Shown: positions 23,850 to 35,878, numbered from the stretch's first letter. The stretch: DNA of 64,000 bases from Mortierella sp. BCC40632 (GCA_011634665.1 WAEK01000004.1:2361501-2425500), one strand, 5' to 3'. The notes: generated from the letters alone by a model not told the origin. Numbers and translations are program-made.

Positions 23850-24251
23850 TTGTGTCACAGTTGCCACAAAGGATGGTTCAAAGGGGAGTACATTGTGAGG
23901 GAAGTCAATGGTATTTACGTGTGTCCGCTAGGATGCGATACAAATTTCACATCAAAGTCAGGGGGCCGTAAGCACTTAATCAATAAGATCTGTGTCAAAG
24001 ACAGGAACACTGAGGAAGAAGAGGTTTTACCAGAATCAGAGCTGCCTGTCCGTTCAATGCCCAAGCACCTTCCCATTCTGTCACTACCCATGGGCAGCCC
24101 ATTACCGACGATGCGCGCATACCACGACGCCGTGCTCTACAGCTGTCAACAACATATCACCTCCCACGTGGAACAACAGAGGACACTAGATATCATTGGT
24201 GCATTGGGGAAACCGTCTGCTTTGAAGAGCAAGTCAGGGTTTTCTCGATAA
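23850..24251 (+). CDS. Hypothetical Cys/His-rich open frame, probably partial
   Basis: The frame has no ATG at its start; it opens after a stop near 23828 and may begin at an acceptor such as the CAG before 23859. It encodes CHSCHKGWFKGEY and then CPLGCDTNF with KHLINKIC, spaced like a zinc-binding Cys/His module. An acidic stretch and a plain C-terminal half follow, ending at 24251. I do not recognise the family. It could be the last exon of a real gene whose 5' part lies near 23700, or a remnant of a mobile element. Neighbouring sequence is decayed, which favours a remnant. Confidence 0.35.
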   Translation: MCHSCHKGWFKGEYIVREVNGIYVCPLGCDTNFTSKSGGRKHLINKICVKDRNTEEEEVLPESELPVRSMPKHLPILSLPMGSPLPTMRAYHDAVLYSCQQHITSHVEQQRTLDIIGALGKPSALKSKSGFSR

Positions 24252-25572
24252 CACGTCAAACCCGCAAGAGAAGGCACGACGAGAACAAAGCAGATTTAAA
24301 ACGTTCATGTTCATTTGTCCCGACGTCAGGCTTGGAGCATGTAATTTCGGCGTTTCTTTTTACAGTCGCGCTCGTAGGCCGCTTGTGAGAACTGCTGAAT
24401 CGAGCTTGGGAGTTTTTGCCACATCTTCGATGTGCTTGCGCAAAAGCTTTTGCTGACTGCATCATTTTCAACACCAAAAGCTGCCAAGCTATCATTTAGC
24501 AAACACAACTGAGGACTTCGACCGTACAAAATTGGTGGATGTGCATCGGGAATCGTTTGTAGTTCGAAAGGGGCACCCTGTAGCGACCTCCTTGCCGCCC
24601 TCAATGAGAATGCCGTATCGGAACGTGTGGCCCAAGACTTTGTCGTCGCCCAAAGGAGAGCGACTGGTTATCGGCACCGGGTCCCTCAATGCTCTCATTA
24701 CTACGTCTCTGCGCTTGGGTACCAAAATGGAGGCGTCTGTTGGCGGCACTACATTGTCCTTTCTACTGTATCTAATAACTTGATTTGCCAGCTACCTACC
24801 AGCTTGCTAGGCGCCTCGAGAAAGAGGGATCCCGGTTGATACAGGCAGCGCATCTCCTTCTTGATCATTTTCGATTTTCCTTAATGGTAGCGAAACAGCT
24901 AAGACCCGGGATAAGCTGAAGAATGGGGAGGTAAGGCCGATTAAAGGCTATGCTCTGGATGGAGAAAGGTTCCAGCTTATTCAAGTTAATACCACCAACC
25001 ATCGCTCCACCTGAAGGATCACCAATCTGATAGATGATGAACAAGGATTCTCAATTGCTGAAAAATATTCGGATTTAGAGAATCACTGATTGAAGAGCTT
25101 GCTATGAAACTTCGAAGAGCTCATGGAATAACTGGCGAGCTGACAGTCGAATTACTGAAGCAAAAAGCGATTCAACAAAGGCATTTGGTTCTGGTGTTGA
25201 CACTCAGACCCAAGCGCAGGTCTGAGGGACCAGGTCATCTCTTTCTACTATTCTTAGTTACCGATCCTTCCTTTCTTCTTCCTGTCTTAAAAAGGTAGCT
25301 TGAGATAGCGGCGGCTCTAGTGAGTTGATGCAAATCGATCAATAAACAAAACCTATTGTCCCAGGATATGTCTAATGCTCGTCGATCTCCATTGCGCCCA
25401 CGTATTGGGGAAAGATGTGGAATACAGTCAAGCGCACTCAAGACATCATCACTAGAGTATGTATCGTACCACTGATCAGTTGCTGGAACCCATTTCAAGC
25501 TCATCTTCCTGCATGCAGATTCCAGGAGCCTTTCCCCCACAGACCGAGGCGTTCATCGAAGAAGTTTCCTTT

Positions 25573-25715
25573 TTTTTTTTTTTTTTTTTTTTTATTATTA
25601 CTAGTGTTACTATTAGAAAGAGGATAGAGACCAATAAAGTTGGCAAGAAGCCTGACATCAGCTTTAGTATGCAAGAGTAAATGATTTGAACCTGATCGTC
25701 GATTATAAAAAAAAT

Positions 25716-25753
<38 letters not shown>
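25573..25753. repeat. Two long poly-T runs
   Basis: T runs of about 24 (25570-25593) and about 33 (25721-25753) bases lie just downstream of the SMNDC1 stop codon on the minus strand, where they read as A runs. They could reflect reverse-transcribed or polyadenylated insertions, or simple slippage. Confidence 0.7.
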
Positions 25754-25754
<1 letters not shown>

Positions 25755-25781
25755 TTTCCTTTACTCCGCTTCTTTGTTCAG

Positions 25782-25924
25782 CTACTCGTTCGATTGTTGA
25801 GTCTGTCCATAAATGTGTTTGCCGCGCTGTTGGAACTGTGTCATCCCTTTGCCGCTTCCAACAACACCAACTATTAAAATACGAACAATAAAGAAATGAG
25901 ATTTCTATTAGTTGCAACGACAAC

Positions 25925-25974
<50 letters not shown>

Positions 25975-26794
25975 TTTTTTTTCTTCCAACCTTGGCAATG
26001 ACAGAAAGTAGAAACTTACCTTTTCCATCTGGATTATCCGGTGTGGCAAAGATACTCTTCTTCATAACACTGCCCTTGGACTTTTTACCTCCGCCCTTGG
26101 CGAAGTTCTGCCATGCCATCTGTTTTTGCACCTGCTCACTTGGTTGGGTCGTCTTTTTCTTTTTAACACCTCCTGAGTTTCCACCATCATGACCATCTCC
26201 TGATATTGCCCCAGCTCCGCGTTTCTTGTCTTCGGGAGCCTGTGCTTGATGATGGTGATGCTTTTGATACTTTTTGGGATCGTGTACTGGCTTCAATTCC
26301 TGTGGCCGCAAGAGTGCAGGAGGACTCGACTCGTAGCCTTTGTATTCGACCGAGTAGACTGAGCCATCGGCCCCTTCAGCAACACTTAGGATGGTCGCCT
26401 CGTAGTATTTACCATCGTCAGCAAAGAGTGCCCGACACCGTTCGCCTACAGTCCATTTACGACTTTGAGGTGGAGGCACATAAATAGGCTGATTGTCCGT
26501 TACGTGTGCAGTGGTTGACTTGGTTGTTCCGATTGGAGTCGAGTTTCCACTCGCTGTTTGTGATGAGGCGATGTCAGACCTTGGGGACGAAGTAGAGGAT
26601 GCCGTTGCAGGCAATGTGGTGAATGAGTTGGTGGTGCTTTGTTGTTCTTGTTGTAACAAGGACTCTGTGATGGAAATGAGCTCTGTCAGTTCTGCTTTCA
26701 GAGTTTGCATTTCCTCATTTGCTGGATCGGCCTGCAGGGCGAGCTCGATGGTAGCCAGCTGCTCCTTGTATCCAACTAGGTCACTTGCCTCCAT
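25782..26794 (-). CDS. SMNDC1: Survival motor neuron domain-containing splicing factor 30 (SPF30/SMNDC1)
   Basis: Two exons, 26794-26020 and 25870-25782, join in phase to 287 residues. The N-terminal 50 residues form a coiled-coil-like helix with LVGYKEQLATIELALQADP, as in SPF30. A Ser/Thr linker leads to a Tudor domain at about 113-168, with KWTVGERCRALFADDGKYYEA and a VYSVEYKGYES strand. These Tudor domains bind symmetrically dimethylated arginine on Sm proteins. The C-terminus has QKQMAWQNFAKGGGKKSKG and KKSIFATPDNPDGKVGV, matching the conserved tail. The protein acts in the nucleus in spliceosome maturation (tri-snRNP joining). The intron carries a GA/CT microsatellite of about 45 bases right beside the donor (25931-25970). 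Confidence 0.95.
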
Positions 26795-27317
26795 GTTCGA
26801 TTGGTTTGTATTTCCGATGTCCTGGATCTATTACGGTGGCGTTTGGTGGTTGTCCTGAAAGAGACAAAGAGATTGATGCAAAGCTGTGGGGATGAACGAT
26901 TATCCTGAGGTACTCGCGATCAGCCCATTGATCTTTACCATTCTGGCAGGGGGGCTTAGCACATTACAACCCTTTGGAGCCATGGTGATGTCTTTTGCTG
27001 TTTTTGCACCTGAGCTGCGATAAGGTAGACTATTCCCTATTCCCTTTAGCAAAGGGGATGCCAGGGCTTCACTTTGAAAGCACTTTAAAGGGCTCTGGAA
27101 ATGAAGAAAGAGCAAGTCAGAGCATAGCAAAGCAAAGGAGTGTGATGTAGATGGCAGAAAAGTGAGACTCCAAGATAGAAAAACTCGATGTCAAAGAGGA
27201 TAGGCTTGGCTGATTTTGCCCTTGCTCCTTTCAGCTTTGCCGAGAAACAGGGAGCACACAAACGTAATCAACCTTGCATTGCTCTTTCAACTTTTCCTTC
27301 TACCGATTCTCTCTCTC

Positions 27318-27359
<42 letters not shown>

Positions 27360-27906
27360 CTACATCTCTTCTATCTTCATGTTGGGTTGACCCTTCAGGC
27401 AAGTCAGTTTAGCCTGGACATTGCCACGTCTTTAGAGAACTTCAACCAGGTAAAAGTAGAGGATGAAAGGCTACTATTTAGGCTCGGTTTGAATTCTCAT
27501 GTTCGGATATGCCCTCAACCACTCGGAAAAGCACATTCCCAATTTTGCGATCAATCCACAGTCTGAGATGGACTCATAATACTACTAGTAATCTATTTAA
27601 CGACACGTCGAAAAGGAGATAGAGGCTATCCTGGAACTTGATTCAACTACTTGGAAATATCACCTTTTAGCACAGCTAATCCTAGAGCTGGCACAGCTAC
27701 TATAGAATCTAACATCAATGTTAGGGCTTTTGTTAGATAATTGAATCAAATACATTGAAATCCCTGAAGATGCAACAAGACCATGTCAAGGAAACTGGTT
27801 TATGTAAGGAAACTGACAATGGATATGATCAGAAAGCCATGAGTAGCACTTACTCGATAAGGATAGTAGCTCTGCTGACCACCTCTTTCGTTTGCTTCCA
27901 TTCTTT

Positions 27907-27949
<43 letters not shown>

Positions 27950-29417
27950 CGCGAACCAAAAAATTACAGTCAACTAGCGAATGTTCACTGCCTCCAATCA
28001 GGAGGTGTCTTTAGGACAATTTATTGCCGGACACCCCCCTCCTTTTGCTTCTCTTTTCTACTTCTATTCCGTGACCTGCCCCATCATTTCCTCTCTCCTC
28101 CATTGATGCTTGTGCCCTCAAACACTCTTTGCTTCACAAGTGAAATAAGGTGAGTTAACCTAGGAAATTTTTCTCCTTCTAACAAGCACAGGCCAGCTAC
28201 TCTCGTGTTAGTCCCAGACATCTGGAGTGGCCAAATCAACCTCTCAGTGAAAACAGGATCACGAGGTCTTAGGTCCGTTCTCTTGTCCGACAGTAATTGA
28301 ATCAGCCTTGGGTCTGAAGGTTCACGGAGCTGACTGGAATCCCTTACCCTAGATCTACTGAAATACTTGGGTGAGAATTTCCGTGGACATGCAGGAGGGG
28401 ATTCAAAAATAGAGACTCACCCCCTTGACGGAGCTCAAGTCCTGCATCTTTCCAGAACAGCGGGCTTAGGATGAGGCGATTTTCGAGCCTCTCTGAATGG
28501 TCTTTTTTTCCTTGGAAGGACAGCGAATGGATTCACTCTTCAGTCGCTGGACCTTATCTCCGATATGGGCCAGTATGGTATAACTAACAAAGTAAGACAG
28601 AGCAGGCGCAAGAACAGTAGCGAGTGATCTGTTCGGCAGTAGAGTTGGTAAAAGACTGCCCAAATCACGCACAATCTCCACCTAATCCATTGGCAGAGCG
28701 CAACTTGGATACTCCCATGGTAGATCTTGATGACTTAATTCCATATCTAGTATCCTTAGAAGAGCGTAAAGCTCGATTAAAACCTACCTTTTCTTTTCCT
28801 TTTTTGCTAGCTGTAGGACGAACAAGATACCCCATCGGTCGGAAAAGTACTCGGTGGAGGAGTGAAAGAAATGACTAAAACCCAATGGCTCATTGAACAG
28901 AATGGAATAAGGAAGTAGTGCAAATACGGAGGACTTCATGCAAGGGGGGGTCTTTTTTTTTTTTGCGAGATCAGGGATGCAAGAGATGGAGGTAAGAAAA
29001 AGTGTCCCGATCGCAAACCTTCTAATTTGAGATTGACTATGCAGGACTTACTGTTTAAAAGGGATGAAAGGGGAGTGTGGACTTGAAGACCTCTCTCTTT
29101 GCCTACGTTGTGGTGAGGATAAAGGAAAGCGAATTGAAAAAATAAATATAAAAAAAACTGCTCTCCTTTGTTTCTTTGGCCAAACAGACTCAAAAACTCT
29201 TGACCCAACTCATTTCCTACTTTTCCCCTTCTTCATTCTTCATAAACCAACCTGCACCGTTCACTTCTTTACACATTGGCCGTCCCTACATACCACCGTC
29301 ACCCTCTCCGCAATATCTCGGTCCTACATACTACCATTCGCACATTCCATTCTTACATACCACTACCAACTTTTCCATACCTCATTTGCACCTCCATATC
29401 TTTTACTGTGACCAAAA
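26795..29417. other. Region between SMNDC1 and the mpaB-like gene, no supported gene
   Basis: The two genes are transcribed away from each other, so their promoters lie here. Features include a CT run near 27309-27356, an A42 run at about 27907-27948, and a palindrome CTAACATCAATGTTAG at 27709-27724. The open frame 28624-28878 has no start context or family similarity I recognise. The last about 300 bases before 29418 are C/T-rich, as expected for a fungal promoter. Confidence 0.5.
27907..27948. repeat. A42 homopolymer
   Basis: An uninterrupted A run of about 42 bases in the non-coding region. A polyadenylated insertion is possible, but no coding remnant was recognised immediately 5' of it. 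Confidence 0.85.
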
Positions 29418-30915
29418 ATGTCTTGTCCTGCAGGATACACATTTGAAACAGCTACACCCAAACCAGCACTTGCTCAACTTACTATCACAGCCGCCTCAGC
29501 AGCTGCTGAGACCATGCAAGTTGGTGACCGATACGATCTTTACGGTAGAGAAATCAAATGGACAGAACACCATACTCGACCCAGTCAGCTTCAGCCCTTC
29601 CGGAAGGTTGGAGACGATGTTGCAGACGATACCTTAGAAACTTTGAAGCTAAAGAGCGGTCAGGATGTCTATGAGCCCCTCTTGGAATATGCTTCCAGAC
29701 CTGAGAGTGAACAGGCTAGTTCAGGGCCCCGACTACTTCTTGAGCAGATGATGAAGGTCCCAGACTGGGTGAACTGGGAGAAAATCCGCCGTGGACAACA
29801 AGTAGCCTGGTAATCAAACCACTCGAAACTCCCAAAGTACATCCAGGTAGCTCCATCCGAGCAGAATGGCATTAACTGTGTCTCTATTATATTCCAATAG
29901 GAAGTACTGGCCCGCGCTTACCGCTGCTACCGTCTACCACTCAATTGTCCATGCATTCGCTTCCTCTGGGATGTCCGAGGTCACCTCATCGACAAATTAT
30001 TCCACAGGACCCAAGATCTTGGACCGATATATCGAAACAAATCAGTTTATTATTGACATCATTAATTCGCCAGAAAACCTTGACCCTGGAAAAGGTGTCG
30101 GTTGGAAATCAATCCTTCAAGTCCGAATCATGCATTCCCAAATCCGAACCCGCCTGCACAGACTTGGGAAAGCCCACCCAAAGTACTACGATATCGAGAA
30201 GCATGGAGTGGCCGTCAACCAGGAGGATATGCTGTCGATTTTAACTTTTCTCACATCCACCAACTGGCGTGTCGTTGAAGAAAAATTTGGGATAGATATA
30301 TCCCAACAAGAAAAAGAAGATCATCTACACCTCTGGAAGTATGCTGGTTACTTGATAGGAGTTTCAGAGGAAGCTTTAGCCCTAATGGATACAGTACCCA
30401 AGGCTATTGCTACGCTAGATTCTATCCATATGCACCTCACAATCCACGATACAGAAAGAGGAAAAGAGGTTACCCTTTTGGTGCAACACTTGGCAGCGAA
30501 GCCAATCTTCTCGCGACCGCTTGAGACTCTTGGGGGACTCTTGGACCCACTCCAAAGCCATATGGCGCTCGCTGAGACCGTCACCACTCAGGAAGTGTGG
30601 GCAGCACTAGGATTCGCACCAGTATCTAGGATTTACCGAATATTAGTACAAATACCGATGAAATTGTTACTTGTGGATGCTTGGCTGGCTTCAGTGCTTT
30701 CTCCATGGAGAAACTTTAGAAGATTTTGGATATTGATCTGGCACAACGATTTACTTTGGCGCTTGACTCTTGAGAAGAAGAAGAAACAATCCAATAAGAG
30801 AGACGCCAAGGATGTTGAAGAAAAGGGGAAAAGAATGATAGAGTGGCCGATAGTATCTGTAGCAGTTTTGGTTATCGCCTTTCTAATCTTGTTTTCTAAT
30901 GCTTCTTTGCAATAA
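29418..30915 (+). CDS. ER-bound oxygenase of the mpaB / rubber oxygenase (DUF2236) family
   Basis: Two exons, 29418-29809 and 29901-30915, join in phase to 468 residues, the junction reading RRGQQVAWKYWPALTAATVYHS. The DUF2236 core is recognisable by PDWVNWEKIRRGQQ, VYHSIVHAFAS, the R...T.QF segment (LDRYIETNQFIIDII) and GWKSILQVRIMHSQIRTRL, where the histidine is a likely heme ligand. MLSILTFLTSTNW and YLIGVSEEALALMD continue the helical core. The extreme C-terminus has a single hydrophobic helix (IVSVAVLVIAFLILF), so it is probably a tail-anchored ER membrane protein. Members include mpaB in mycophenolic acid synthesis, which cleaves a prenyl chain oxidatively, and bacterial Lcp latex oxygenases. 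The substrate here is unknown and no biosynthetic cluster surrounds it. Confidence 0.88.
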
Positions 30916-32483
30916 AAAGCACTAGCTAACCGATGAAAAATCCAGATACGTGGTATTTTTGCCAATGATTCCGGGTTCCATTTTCGACATTCAGTCTGGC
31001 CCAGAGAGCAGCTTGAGTTAAAGATTATATTTTCACTGTCTGTTCAGAGCACACTGTTCTGACAGAATTGGGGGAAGAGATCAGGTTGGAGTAAACCTTG
31101 TCCTACCTGTCAATGAGCAATTATAGCTTTTTTTGTGTGCGTGCAATGATGCCTTTTATCCAGGTCGACAAATGTCGTCGCGTATCTGATGACAAGAAAA
31201 AATAAGATATGTCACTTCACACGAAGGCTGAACATTGGCAGATAACTCCAAGCCGTTAATCTACTTCTCAGGAACGAATCTCCGGCACAGTGATCACCAA
31301 AAACCCATAATTGATCTTATTGAAGCCATTAGTGAATCTCCATGCCCAAATACCAAGTAAGTTAGATACCATTACTTGGGGGAAGCACCAATCATTTTCG
31401 CATTGGGGAAATCGAGGGGGATCTCTGCGAAAATGGAGCAGTGTATTTTTCTTTGCACATTGTGCTTTCTTAACATACGCTCTTTTCTCTCGACTAAGCC
31501 GTGAAGAAGTTCACATGTCACCACTAGTAAAGGCCCAAATAGAAAACCTTTCATGACTAAAAGCACAAGAGTATTGGATAGACCACTGTTACTGCTTACT
31601 CCAGAGGTGAAAAGTCTGCTCTGAAGGAATGCCAGATTTCAGGCGATCGCAAGCGGAATAGAAAATTGGATCAAACCGAAAGAAAGACAGAGTTCATTTT
31701 TGCTATCGTCTCTTTCCATGCACTATTTTGTGATCAACAGAAGAGGACATCCCAAAGAACAGTAAGGAGAAAAAATGAGGGGATGTTAGGGCAAGGGATG
31801 GACAATGGGAGAAGAGAGGATAGCCAATGTGATGACTCTCCTTACCTTGGGTAGAAGTCCGTCTTCATCCTATCTTTGCCCCTGATCACGAAAAAGTGTG
31901 TACTGCTTGTTTTCTCGTACTCCGATGCGTCTTTTGACGTCCTGTCGACCTTGGACTCTGGCTAGCAAAGTCTAAACTCTTGGCTATCCTATAAGTCGTA
32001 GTATTAGCTGCTACCATAGAGCTACACAGATTTGTAACAGATGATCTAAAGGTGACCTGGCAATTAAGACCTTGGAAGCACTCAAGATGAATACAGACAC
32101 GAGAGAGGTAAAAGGTAGAGAGAGCAAAGCCATTTCCAGCTCCACGGTTATCGCTGGACTAGGAGAAGGTTTTTTTTTTTTTCGAGAACCAATTCATCCC
32201 AAGTAGCAGAAATGGTTCTCAGACTTTATCTCGGAATCAAGTTATGGTATGGACCTGCAGATTAAAAAAAAGGAAAAAAAATAGAATACTGTCTACCGGA
32301 GTCTCCGTTTGCTTTTATTACCAACCACCTTGGTTCTCCCGCGTGCTTCAAAAAAAAAAAAAAAAAAAAAACAATGGGTCTGTGAATGACTAGAGAGAAC
32401 AAGGTCATATCCATGGTTGTCTCCAGACTATTCAACATCCCAAACATCCTTGGTTGTAATTCCATACCAAGTCCTTCTAGATA
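30916..32483. other. Convergent intergenic region, nothing recognised
   Basis: The mpaB-like gene and the UBC7 gene converge on this 1.5-kb stretch. Only short frames and A/T runs (for example 32351-32371) are present; no motif, RNA gene or repeat family was identified. Confidence 0.5.
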
Positions 32484-33490
32484 TTACACTCCCAGGGTCC
32501 TGCGAACAGTGTTGCGAACAATTTCATCAAACTCTTTCCGGTTCGAACGCCATACTTTCTAAAGATGTCCTCCATTATCCAAGAGCAGGTTCAATAGCCA
32601 TGTTAGCATTCAGCGTTCATCCTTACAGACCATCAATTATCAAGAAGTCATATCGCGAGAAAAAAAAAAGGGTAATCCAAGAATAATTTGTTCCTTACAC
32701 ACGCGTCGATGTTAGCGCCACTCTCATCGTTGGGCTCGGCAAGCATGCTCAAGACGGAGAGAAGAATCTTTTCAACACTTTGCACGGGACTCCAGCGCTC
32801 TGAACTTGACTCGTACATGTTAGGGTCATCACCTGGGGCATGCAGGATCGAGATGCACACTGTTCCGTCCTGGTAAACTGTTAGAGTATAGTCCAGTAAA
32901 TCAGGAGAGGGTTAGAGGACAGGTGATTTAAACGGGATGGTGATACTTGGTGTGAACAGGACTTCAAGGTTGGCAAGGGGCCTTTGCTTACTGTTGGGGT
33001 GGAACATATCACAAGTAAACTTCATTTGGGGTGGAGAGAGTGGGTAGTCCTTGGGGAAGGTCAGTGTTGCTGGAAAGATGCCGCCTTCATATGGGGTATC
33101 GTGTGGTCCTCTATCCGTGACGGAAACAGATGCATTGGCTCGCTGATTAGTTAGAGTTCCTCACTGGCAGACATCTTGGTCATCATTTTTCTGGAAGAAT
33201 GTTGGATTTGATCGCGAGAACACATACTCAATCAGAGCCTCCCATTCGAAAAAGTTATCCTCAGAGCTTGGGCCTATTTGTTGGATATCGATGTCAGAGA
33301 GAGGGAGAGATGACGATAGGCTCCATTAACAAGGTGACGTTTGAGGCCTCGAATTAAAAAACATCATTTTGCATAGGGCAAGTGCCTTGTGGTCCTAACC
33401 GGCAACGATGCCCTCGGGAGCATGAAGACTCAGCTCTCTGTATTCGGTCATGAGCCGCTTGAGGGCTGTGGATCCCATGCTTCTGCTCAT
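32484..33490 (-). CDS. UBC7: Ubiquitin-conjugating enzyme E2, UBC7/UBE2G2 type (ERAD)
   Basis: Five exons, 33490-33400, 33273-33228, 33110-32992, 32877-32699 and 32558-32484, join in phase to 169 residues (human UBE2G2 has 165). An alternative start at 33478 would give MGSTALKRL. The E2 fold is complete: [22 protein letters not shown], the HPN motif, and the catalytic cysteine at residue 93 in [14 protein letters not shown]. The acidic loop that marks the UBC7/CDC34 group ([12 protein letters not shown]) is present. So are [20 protein letters not shown] and [13 protein letters not shown], ending [11 protein letters not shown]. Ubc7 works with Cue1-type activators and Hrd1/gp78-type ligases at the ER membrane, building ubiquitin chains on misfolded proteins. 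This function is from the family. Exons 2 and 5 are only 46 and 75 nt. Confidence 0.97.
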
Positions 33491-33858
33491 TGTTGGCGTT
33501 GGATGATGATATAGGTTAGTTCAGGAGTGTGCTCCTCTTGTCCTTCTCACTGTGTTCATATCAACCACGGAATTTGTGAGTGGCTGACACAGCAACTTGT
33601 CCCGCCAGCGAAAAAGAGTGAATCGCCATCGTTATTGAGCACAAAATGAAGCACAGGGCACACTGGACCGACCACCTTCAGGCTAGTGGAGATTTTGCCG
33701 ATGCTTTGCCCACAAATCAAACCGCCACCACTGTCTCTACCGCCTCTAATACGATCTATCACCACCACTATCACAACTATTACCACAGCTACCAGATAAA
33801 TCAAAGGGCCATTGTCGTTCACTGAAGAAAAAAAAAAAGTGCTAAATCATCTTTTTAT
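33491..33858. other. Short spacer between the UBC7 start and the uL15 end
   Basis: This must contain the 5' flank of UBC7 and the 3' end of the uL15 transcript, both on the minus strand. An 88-codon minus-strand frame (33556-33822) is hydrophobic and valine/isoleucine-rich at its start, but has no splice partner or known motif; I treat it as chance. Confidence 0.5.
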
Positions 33859-34915
33859 TTAAGCAACCAACTGGACGGCACCGCCGACAGCCTTGATCTT
33901 CAACTCGGCAGCACGCGAGACAAAGCGGGCCTTGACGATGACGGGCTGGCTGGGGAGACGACCCTTGGCGAGGACCTTGCCGTAACCGGCACGGAGAGTG
34001 TCGATGACGGGGACAACCTCGGTCTTCTTGGCAGCGTTGACGCGGGTCTGGTCAGAGACGAGGCTCCAGAGCTTATCCAAGTTGACGATGGGGCGGTGCT
34101 GGCTGTTGCGGGTCAAGTGGAAGTGACGCATACCAACCTTACCGAAGTATCCAGGATGGTACTTGTCCATGTTGATACGGTGGTGGTGCTGACCACCGGC
34201 AAGACCACGACCTCCGGGATGCTTGCGGTGCTTGCCTAAAAACAAAAACAAAAAAGGAACCAGGATGTTAAGTCAGAAATAGATCATAATACCAGGCTGA
34301 ACAGTCTCTAGTTCCAAGTGTCCTATGCTGTGAATAGGGATCCAAGCTGACTCCTCCTAGAAAACAGAGTCCTTTGAAGTCCCGTACAAAGATAGTCAGC
34401 GAGTTGAAATATTGAGGATTGTCCATGAGTTATAGTTCCTGATTGAGTAGCGCAAAAGAGCTGAGACAAGAGTACCAAGGCCAGCTTTTTTTTTTTTTTT
34501 TTTTTACAAGGTCGATTATGAGGTTTCACTGTTGAAGGATCTGCAGACCACTGAACAAGTCCGACGACTCGATCCAATATTGATGGCGACTATTCTTGAG
34601 GAGCGCTGAAGACTTTTTCAAGAAATCTATGCTCATCCTCCAGAATGATAGTTTGTTGCTGAGGCAGAGCTCAAGTCCATGTCATGAATGGCCTATCCAT
34701 TGGACTGTGAAGAGATGCTCCTTCATTCGCTAATGTCGAGACAAACAGATCCAGTTCTTTTTTTTTTCAATCCCATTCCTTGTGCCCTGCTTCTTCTGTT
34801 TCCCGAATTATTTTGATGACAAGAAAGACTGTTGTTGTTGCTGAGACTCACCAACACGACCATGACCGGCACTGACGTGACCGCGCTTCTTTCTGTTGTG
34901 ATGCAGACGGGTTGG
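33859..34915 (-). CDS. RPL28: 60S ribosomal protein uL15 (yeast L28, human L27a), first ATG exon unresolved
   Basis: Two coding exons are certain: 34915-34852 and 34235-33859, joining to [29 protein letters not shown]. The rest matches the family: [42 protein letters not shown], and the end [10 protein letters not shown] stop lies directly upstream of the CCA codon, at the TAG acceptor, so the initiator methionine must come from an upstream exon. That exon may carry little more than the ATG. The best candidate is the ATG at 35285-35283, followed by GT, but its donor (GTGCTT) is weak. The mature length would be 147 residues. uL15 sits near the peptide exit and E-site region of the large subunit. 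Intron 2 is 616 nt, long for a ribosomal protein gene here. Confidence 0.93.
34236..34851 (-). other. 616-nt intron of the uL15 gene
   Basis: It runs from a GTGAGT donor to a TTTTTAG acceptor. It contains a long A/T run near 34487-34505. I looked for a box C/D snoRNA, since ribosomal protein introns often host them, and found no convincing C/D pair on the host strand. Confidence 0.6.
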
Positions 34916-35843
34916 CTATGAATCATAGTAACATGATGGCAGAGGAGGTTCATTCCAGATGTAAGTATTCAAATCTTTTCAAAGTTGTCGCCAAGGCTGA
35001 TGATCCAGTAGCCGCAAAAAAAAAGCAAGTGCGGTAAAGACTGATATTGTTGCAGAGAAATATTATGGCTGAACAGTTGGATGGATGGACGGATCGAAAG
35101 TAGCCCTGGATGCAGGGTATCGCCCAAAGACTCCATCCATCCAGGCCCATGGGCTGAGTGTGACTGCCAGAATCAGTACCATTATAAAAAAAGAGAACAA
35201 AGAGGAGGACCAAGCAAGGCACGAATGCCAATTTGAATTTATGTATCCTCCGCTCCCCCCCGCTAGTCAGCTGACCAAGCACCATTTTTCTTTTCATACC
35301 CAACGGAACCGAGGAAAGACATGCTCTATACCGACTGACACCAAGAGGTAGAAAGGGATAGAAAGAGAGAGAAAGAGAGGAAGGAGATGTCGAGGTTTGC
35401 ACATTAAGGAACCATGGCATAGGCAGGCATGTATGCACAGGGCGCTTTTCTTTCACGACTACAAGACACATCGTGTGCCGATATTCCAACGATGGGTGTG
35501 CCTGGCTTGGCCATCCGCGGGCCGAGAGCCCTCTGCTCTCAGTCCTCCAAAGCACAAAAAACAGACGCCCGAACAGAAGCAATTGCACGAGAAAGACATG
35601 CGAACAAGAGTGTGGAAGGAAGAGAGAGCGGCATTAGATATGGCCGATCGAGGGTGCCACTCTTGTCTGCTCTCTCGAGGCGTCAATCTGGGCCGGAGAG
35701 AGAGAGAGAGAGAGAGAGAGCAACATCTGGTGCTTTGTTCTATATTTGATAAATGCTCTGTGCTGCAACAGGTCGCTCTTCTCTTCCTTCCTCCCGCCTG
35801 TTTCCTCAGTGTTCATTTTTCAACGCCTCGTCTCCCTCCTCTC

Positions 35844-35878
<35 letters not shown>

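Larger units (their letters stand above)
23568..25781. other. Gene-poor region with decayed open frames of possible mobile-element origin
   Basis: Several frames look like coding sequence but are interrupted. These include a Cys/His-rich stretch (23850-24251, listed separately), overlapping minus frames at 24326-24749 ending in MWQKLPSSIQQFSQAAYERD, and plus-strand fragments at 24790-25250 (for example ATYQLARRLEKEGSRLIQAA near 24793) broken by stops. The tail at 24326-24500 resembles in style the C-terminal end of non-LTR reverse transcriptases, but this is weak. No terminal repeats or target duplications were recognised. Confidence 0.4.

Noticed and set aside
25570..25753. Long T runs downstream of SMNDC1 as evidence of a retrotransposed mRNA
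   Set aside because: Homopolymers of this size occur throughout the window beside unrelated sequence, so slippage is the simpler explanation.
33556..33822. 88-codon minus-strand frame between UBC7 and uL15
   Set aside because: No splice-consistent extension and no recognisable domain; likely chance in the UBC7 upstream region.
34800..34850. TTGATGAC ... CTGA pair in the uL15 intron resembling a box C/D snoRNA
   Set aside because: It is on the strand opposite to the host gene, too short, and the C box begins with T rather than a purine.
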